Virus record (IMG/VR): IMGVR_UViG_3300042544_001840
Span: 1-33,541 of that record
DNA length: 33,541 bases
Source of the DNA: a virus
Direction: 5' to 3' (one strand)
The notes under the pieces are model-generated. The model had not been told where the DNA came from. It did not search any database and was given only the letters and a program-made list of their open reading frames with translations. The position numbers were made by a program, and so were the translations under genes. The first letter of the stretch is position 1; the number at the start of each line of letters is the position of its first letter. This document shows, piece by piece, positions 31,558 to 33,541 of the stretch.

Positions 31558-31563
31558 ATTATA
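31558..31563 (-). promoter_or_regulatory. Leaderless -10 box, small HNH gene
   Basis: TATAAT on the minus strand, then TAGGAT (6 nt) and ATG at 31551. A weak TAGTCA stands 18 nt upstream as possible -35. Confidence 0.5.
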
Positions 31564-31596
31564 TAGGATAATTATTATAGTTGACTAGGATTATAT

Positions 31597-31749
31597 CTAG
31601 TCTATTAGATTAGTGACCTTAATTAACTTATTTTCATTTGAATAAACAATTCCTGCTTGCTTTTCAATTTGTTCTGTTGCTGCTTCTTCAGTTTCAGCTA
31701 ATACATTTACAACGATCTTTACTTCATATGTGTAGCAGTTTAGTGACAT
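31597..31749 (-). CDS. 50-residue micro-protein of unknown function
   Basis: ATG at 31749 to TAG at 31597-31599. The product is a likely small alpha/beta protein (MSLNCYTYEVKIVVNVLAET, EEAATEQIEKQAGIVYSNEN, KLIKVTNLID). The strand-helix-strand rhythm and balanced composition look like a real protein, not chance. The weak ribosome site AGAAAGA lies 7 nt before the ATG. No family is recognised. Confidence 0.6.
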   Translation of the reverse strand: MSLNCYTYEVKIVVNVLAETEEAATEQIEKQAGIVYSNENKLIKVTNLID

Positions 31750-31976
31750 TGTATGTCTTTCTATTATGTTTATATATTATATATATTATATAAGTTGATA
31801 CTTAGGTATTTAGATTTTTAGGAAAGCCCCCCTACCCCCCATAATTTAAAATTAATTATGTAGGATAGAGAAGCAGACACTTAGTACATTTGAGTTCCCA
31901 GTGTAAGCCCCCACAAACCAGCCTTTAGTATAACATGGAATATTTTGATAGGTCAATAGCTTTTAAAAAATATCTG
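31750..31976. other. AT-rich leader region with C/G runs
   Basis: These 227 bp hold no gene that I can support. Near 31770-31792 is a TATAATATA-type low-complexity stretch. At 31827-31840 there are two C6 runs (G6 on the minus strand), with another C5 run near 31909. A strong minus-strand promoter (31927-31956) points into the region, so it is probably a long leader or a non-coding transcript. Confidence 0.4.
31927..31956 (-). promoter_or_regulatory. Promoter pointing into a non-coding leader
   Basis: TTGACC (31951-31956), an 18-nt spacer ending in TGT, and TATACT (31927-31932) on the minus strand. The nearest gene start downstream is about 170 nt away at 31749. Confidence 0.55.
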
Positions 31977-32050
31977 TAGAGACAGTAGGACTCGAACCTA
32001 CGATTACCAAATTATGAGTTTGGGGCTTTAACCAACTAAGCTATGTCTCC
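31977..32050 (-). tRNA. tRNA with CAU anticodon (elongator Met, or Ile after lysidine)
   Basis: A 74-nt cloverleaf with acceptor GGAGACA/TGTCTCT (G1-U72), D arm GCTT/AAGC, anticodon stem CCAAA/TTTGG with loop CTCATAA, T arm GTAGG-TTCGAGT-CCTAC and discriminator A. The paired 1-72 position and the absence of a GGG/CCC anticodon stem exclude an initiator tRNA. Met versus Ile2 cannot be settled from sequence alone. Confidence 0.9.
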
Positions 32051-32055
32051 AGGTA

Positions 32056-32163
32056 TTACTTATGTTCTTTTAAATGCCTAGCTAGGGTCAAATGAGCAAA
32101 GCCAGATCTTACTTCTAATTCCCGCCCACATATCTCACATATAACGATTCGATTAGCAGCCAT
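32056..32163 (-). CDS. 35-residue C2H2-type zinc-finger micro-protein
   Basis: ATG at 32163 to TAA at 32056-32058. The product contains Cys9 and Cys12 (ICEICGRELE) and His30 and His34 (ARHLKEHK), with His24 between, a compact Cys2-His2 finger. It could bind DNA or RNA. It has no ribosome site; a good promoter ends exactly 6 nt before the ATG. It lies 5 bp upstream of the CAU tRNA and is probably co-transcribed with it. Confidence 0.68.
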   Translation of the reverse strand: MAANRIVICEICGRELEVRSGFAHLTLARHLKEHK

Positions 32164-32169
32164 GTGTTT

Positions 32170-32198
32170 ATTTTACCAATATAAAATATTCTAGTCAA
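32170..32198 (-). promoter_or_regulatory. Leaderless promoter, zinc-finger gene
   Basis: TTGACT (32193-32198), a 17-nt spacer ending in TGG, TAAAAT (32170-32175), 6 nt, and ATG at 32163. Confidence 0.7.
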
Positions 32199-32292
32199 CT
32201 ATTTTTTAGATTTACCAAAATGTTAATATAGGTTTTATTTGTACGATACACACCTAAACAGAAACGGACAAATGGGATAGAGCGACCATAAA

Positions 32293-32308
32293 TGTGATGT
32301 ATCTCACG
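32293..32308. promoter_or_regulatory. GlxR/Crp-like binding site
   Basis: TGTGATGTATCTCACG fits the actinobacterial GlxR consensus TGTGA-NN-TA-NN-TCACA with only the last base differing. It lies about 130 bp before the rightward gene at 32436. Confidence 0.45.
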
Positions 32309-32334
32309 CCTATTTATAAAATTAACTTACAAAA

Positions 32335-32350
32335 TGTCCGACATGTCCGA
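32335..32350 (+). repeat. TGTCCGA direct repeat, operator candidate
   Basis: TGTCCGA occurs at 32335-32341 and 32344-32350, 9 bp apart, and again at 33512-33518; an inverted TGTCCG lies at 32265-32270. Confidence 0.4.
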
Positions 32351-32435
32351 ATTGTGATAGCGAAAATGTCAGTGCCCCATGTTAGGCTTATAGTATAAAG
32401 AAAGTAAGAAAGTCTTACTAAGAAAGGTAGTTAAA

Positions 32436-32624
32436 ATGACTACACTAAATAAAGTAAGAGAGATAACACTCTCTAATGTTCAGGCTGATGAAGCCAATTC
32501 TATCGTCTGCGTATTCTGCTCAGACTATGCTTCCGATTACTTCTGCGGTAATTGCGGAGAATACAAGGGTTTAATGACTCTTGGTGAGTGGTTAGCATAC
32601 ACTCAAGAAAGTTGGGTGATGTAA
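32436..32624 (+). CDS. Small zinc-ribbon protein
   Basis: The 62-residue product has four cysteines in a classic ribbon, Cys25/Cys28 (CVFC) and Cys37/Cys40 (CGNCGEYKG), after a short helical start and before WLAYTQESW. It probably binds zinc; a role in transcription or protein contact is only a guess. It has an AAAGGT ribosome site and is first in a rightward run of tiny genes. Its stop overlaps the next start (TAATG). Confidence 0.75.
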   Translation: MTTLNKVREITLSNVQADEANSIVCVFCSDYASDYFCGNCGEYKGLMTLGEWLAYTQESWVM

Positions 32625-32773
32625 TGTTATCCGAAAAAACTTTTAATAAAATTGTTTGGGAATACCAAAATGGTGGCGTGGTTTCTAATCACCCCGAATT
32701 AACTACCTATGAGCGTAAGGTATTGCTACGCTACTTAATCTCTCTCCCTACTGTGACTAAGGTCACAGAATAG
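32624..32773 (+). CDS. Unrecognised 49-residue protein
   Basis: I start it at the TAATG overlap (32624), not at an ATG inside the zinc-ribbon gene. The product is helical (MLSEKTFNKIVWEYQNGGVV, TTYERKVLLRYLISLPTVTK) and slightly basic. The first half, with KIVWEYQNGG, resembles small phage DNA-interacting proteins only loosely. No family is assigned. Confidence 0.65.
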   Translation: MLSEKTFNKIVWEYQNGGVVSNHPELTTYERKVLLRYLISLPTVTKVTE

Positions 32774-32854
32774 GTTAGAGGTTATAGCCCTTAATTGTCA
32801 GACCTATCTGATACCTTAATACTATTAAACAAACTAACGAAAGGCACTAAATAA

Positions 32855-33019
32855 ATGACTATAGAATACTCAATATGGCAAGGCTCTCGCCTTTTATCTG
32901 TTGGCAATACTGCTACAGATATTAAAGATGTAGATAAAGTAATCGCTACACTTAACGATAGCGATACCGCTAAAGAAATTAAGTTCACCGCTAACATAAT
33001 GAAAGTAGAGGTAAAGTAA
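32855..33019 (+). CDS. Unrecognised 54-residue protein
   Basis: ATG at 32855 to TAA at 33017-33019. The product reads MTIEYSIWQGSRLLSVGNTA, then TDIKDVDKVIATLNDSDTAK and EIKFTANIMKVEVK, a plausible small beta-alpha-beta protein. GAAAGG lies before it. The stop overlaps the next start as TAATG, which supports real coding. Confidence 0.65.
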   Translation: MTIEYSIWQGSRLLSVGNTATDIKDVDKVIATLNDSDTAKEIKFTANIMKVEVK

Positions 33020-33207
33020 TGATGACTAAATGGGATACAATTCAGGCAGATGTAGCAGATGCTTATCGCCACTTAGATGATGTAGAAGAAATAGATAATG
33101 AAGATGAAGATGTATTCGGTTTCTCTAAGGCTATTGAGATAGACCACTTAACAGATGAGCAACTAGACATGATTAGCAACATGTTCGAAACTAGAGAGGC
33201 GGACTAA
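33019..33207 (+). CDS. Small acidic protein
   Basis: The 62-residue product is highly acidic and helical (ADAYRHLDDVEEIDNEDEDV, DHLTDEQLDMISNMFETREA). Two ATG codons in a row (33019 and 33022) could serve as start; the first overlaps the upstream stop. Highly acidic small phage proteins sometimes mimic DNA, but nothing specific supports that here. Confidence 0.7.
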   Translation: MMTKWDTIQADVADAYRHLDDVEEIDNEDEDVFGFSKAIEIDHLTDEQLDMISNMFETREAD

Positions 33208-33209
33208 TA

Positions 33210-33347
33210 ATGGAAATAGAAATAACAGGAGAGTATCTATATATAAACTCTGATTTCTTTGGGCTATATGCTAATGTCCCTCTCTATTTGCTTATTGGTA
33301 TCCCCGCTATTATCTACTCAATTAAAATGATGAGAAAGTATAACTAA
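33210..33347 (+). CDS. 45-residue membrane micro-protein
   Basis: ATG at 33210 to TAA at 33345-33347. The product has a polar start (MEIEITGEYLYINSDFFG), one hydrophobic helix (VPLYLLIGIPAIIYSI) and a basic end (KMMRKYN), so a single-span membrane protein is expected with the basic end in the cytoplasm. Its stop overlaps the next ATG (TAATG). Confidence 0.62.
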   Translation: MEIEITGEYLYINSDFFGLYANVPLYLLIGIPAIIYSIKMMRKYN

Positions 33348-33445
33348 TGGCTAACCCTAGCGGTTTCTATACCTGCCCTAAATGTGGCAGGTTAAACGCT
33401 GGCGCATACACTAGATGTGTATGTGATCAAGATAACAAAGAATAG
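33347..33445 (+). CDS. 32-residue zinc-ribbon micro-protein
   Basis: ATG at 33347 to TAG at 33443-33445. Cys10/Cys13 (CPKC) and Cys24/Cys26 (CVC) in TCPKCGRLNAGAYTRCVCDQ suggest a tiny zinc knuckle. The start is coupled to the previous stop. It is the last gene before a terminator. Confidence 0.6.
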   Translation: MANPSGFYTCPKCGRLNAGAYTRCVCDQDNKE

Positions 33446-33475
33446 ACGGCGTGTCGGCTTGACAATTAGCTAAAA

Positions 33476-33505
33476 GCGCCCACAAGAACTGTGGGGGCAT
33501 TTTGT
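33476..33505 (+). terminator. Rho-independent terminator
   Basis: GCGCCCACA (33476-33484) pairs with TGTGGGGGC (33490-33498) around AGAAC with one mismatch, followed by ATTTTGT. It closes the rightward run of small genes. Confidence 0.8.
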
Positions 33506-33541
33506 CTGTTATGTCCGATTTACGATAAACCCTGGAAAGTT

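Larger units (their letters stand above)
32199..32435. other. Divergent regulatory region
   Basis: These 237 bp separate a leftward gene from the rightward early-type run. They contain a GlxR/Crp-like palindrome (32293-32308), a 7-bp direct repeat TGTCCGA at 32335 and 32344, and a possible plus-strand -10 (TATAGT) near 32392 ahead of the gene at 32436. No gene is seen. Confidence 0.5.

Noticed and set aside
1-33541. Integrase, attachment site or insertion sequence that would mark lysogeny
   Set aside because: I saw no recombinase, transposase or terminal repeats in the window; the parS site alone does not prove a temperate life cycle.

Overview
The window is a contiguous piece of a tailed double-stranded DNA phage genome (Caudoviricetes). 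It is AT-rich. Genes are packed end to end, with start and stop codons often overlapping. The dominant content is tail-fibre and virion-surface proteins: collagen-like Gly-X-Y stalks, LamG-like lectin domains, carbohydrate-binding-like repeats and a cupredoxin-like domain. Auxiliary enzymes sit among them. The host cannot be read directly. An actinobacterium is a reasonable inference, because many genes look leaderless, a GlxR/Crp-type palindrome is present, the ribosome-binding sites read AGAAAG/GGAGG, and the ribonucleotide reductase is B12-dependent. A low-GC freshwater actinobacterium would fit, but this is not proven.

Layout. Positions 1-28767 are transcribed leftward (minus strand). From right to left in reading order they hold: a GT4 glycosyltransferase; a class II ribonucleotide reductase with its own promoter; a holin-like membrane protein; a run of tail-fibre and baseplate-periphery genes (25365 down to 10329) that includes four tandem paralogues of about 126 codons and a 1388-residue fibre; an enzyme cassette (GT-A glycosyltransferase, FAD-dependent tryptophan-halogenase-type enzyme, small membrane protein, small acidic protein, GT4 glycosyltransferase); a collagen-like fibre; an Ig/Thr-rich adhesin-like protein; two small proteins; a GlcNAc-transferase-family enzyme; a LamG protein; and two unrecognised proteins, the last cut by the window edge.

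Positions 28791-30086 are a short rightward unit: a lysozyme-like muralytic enzyme and three small genes from one strong promoter. A separate promoter then drives what looks like a stand-alone structured RNA of about 90 nt ending in a strong terminator. From 30093 to 32163 the minus strand carries four tRNA genes (Arg-UCU, Gly-UCC, Asn-GUU and a CAU tRNA), two small HNH endonucleases and several very small proteins (29-50 residues). A perfect 16-bp ParB-type centromere site (parS) abuts the -35 box of the tRNA promoter. From 32436 rightward there is a run of tiny early-type genes (zinc ribbons, an acidic protein, a membrane peptide) ending in a terminator near the right edge.

How it fits together. 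The left 28 kb appears to build, and possibly chemically decorate, the host-recognition surface of the virion: Thr/Ser-rich collagen stalks lie next to glycosyltransferases and a halogenase. The reductase supplies deoxynucleotides and the rightward lysozyme/holin-like pair would serve lysis. The most unusual signals are the phage-borne parS, a repeated promoter architecture with the -10 box exactly 6 nt before the ATG at eight genes (predicted leaderless mRNAs), the promoter-to-terminator small RNA, the viral halogenase, and pairs of overlooked micro-genes.
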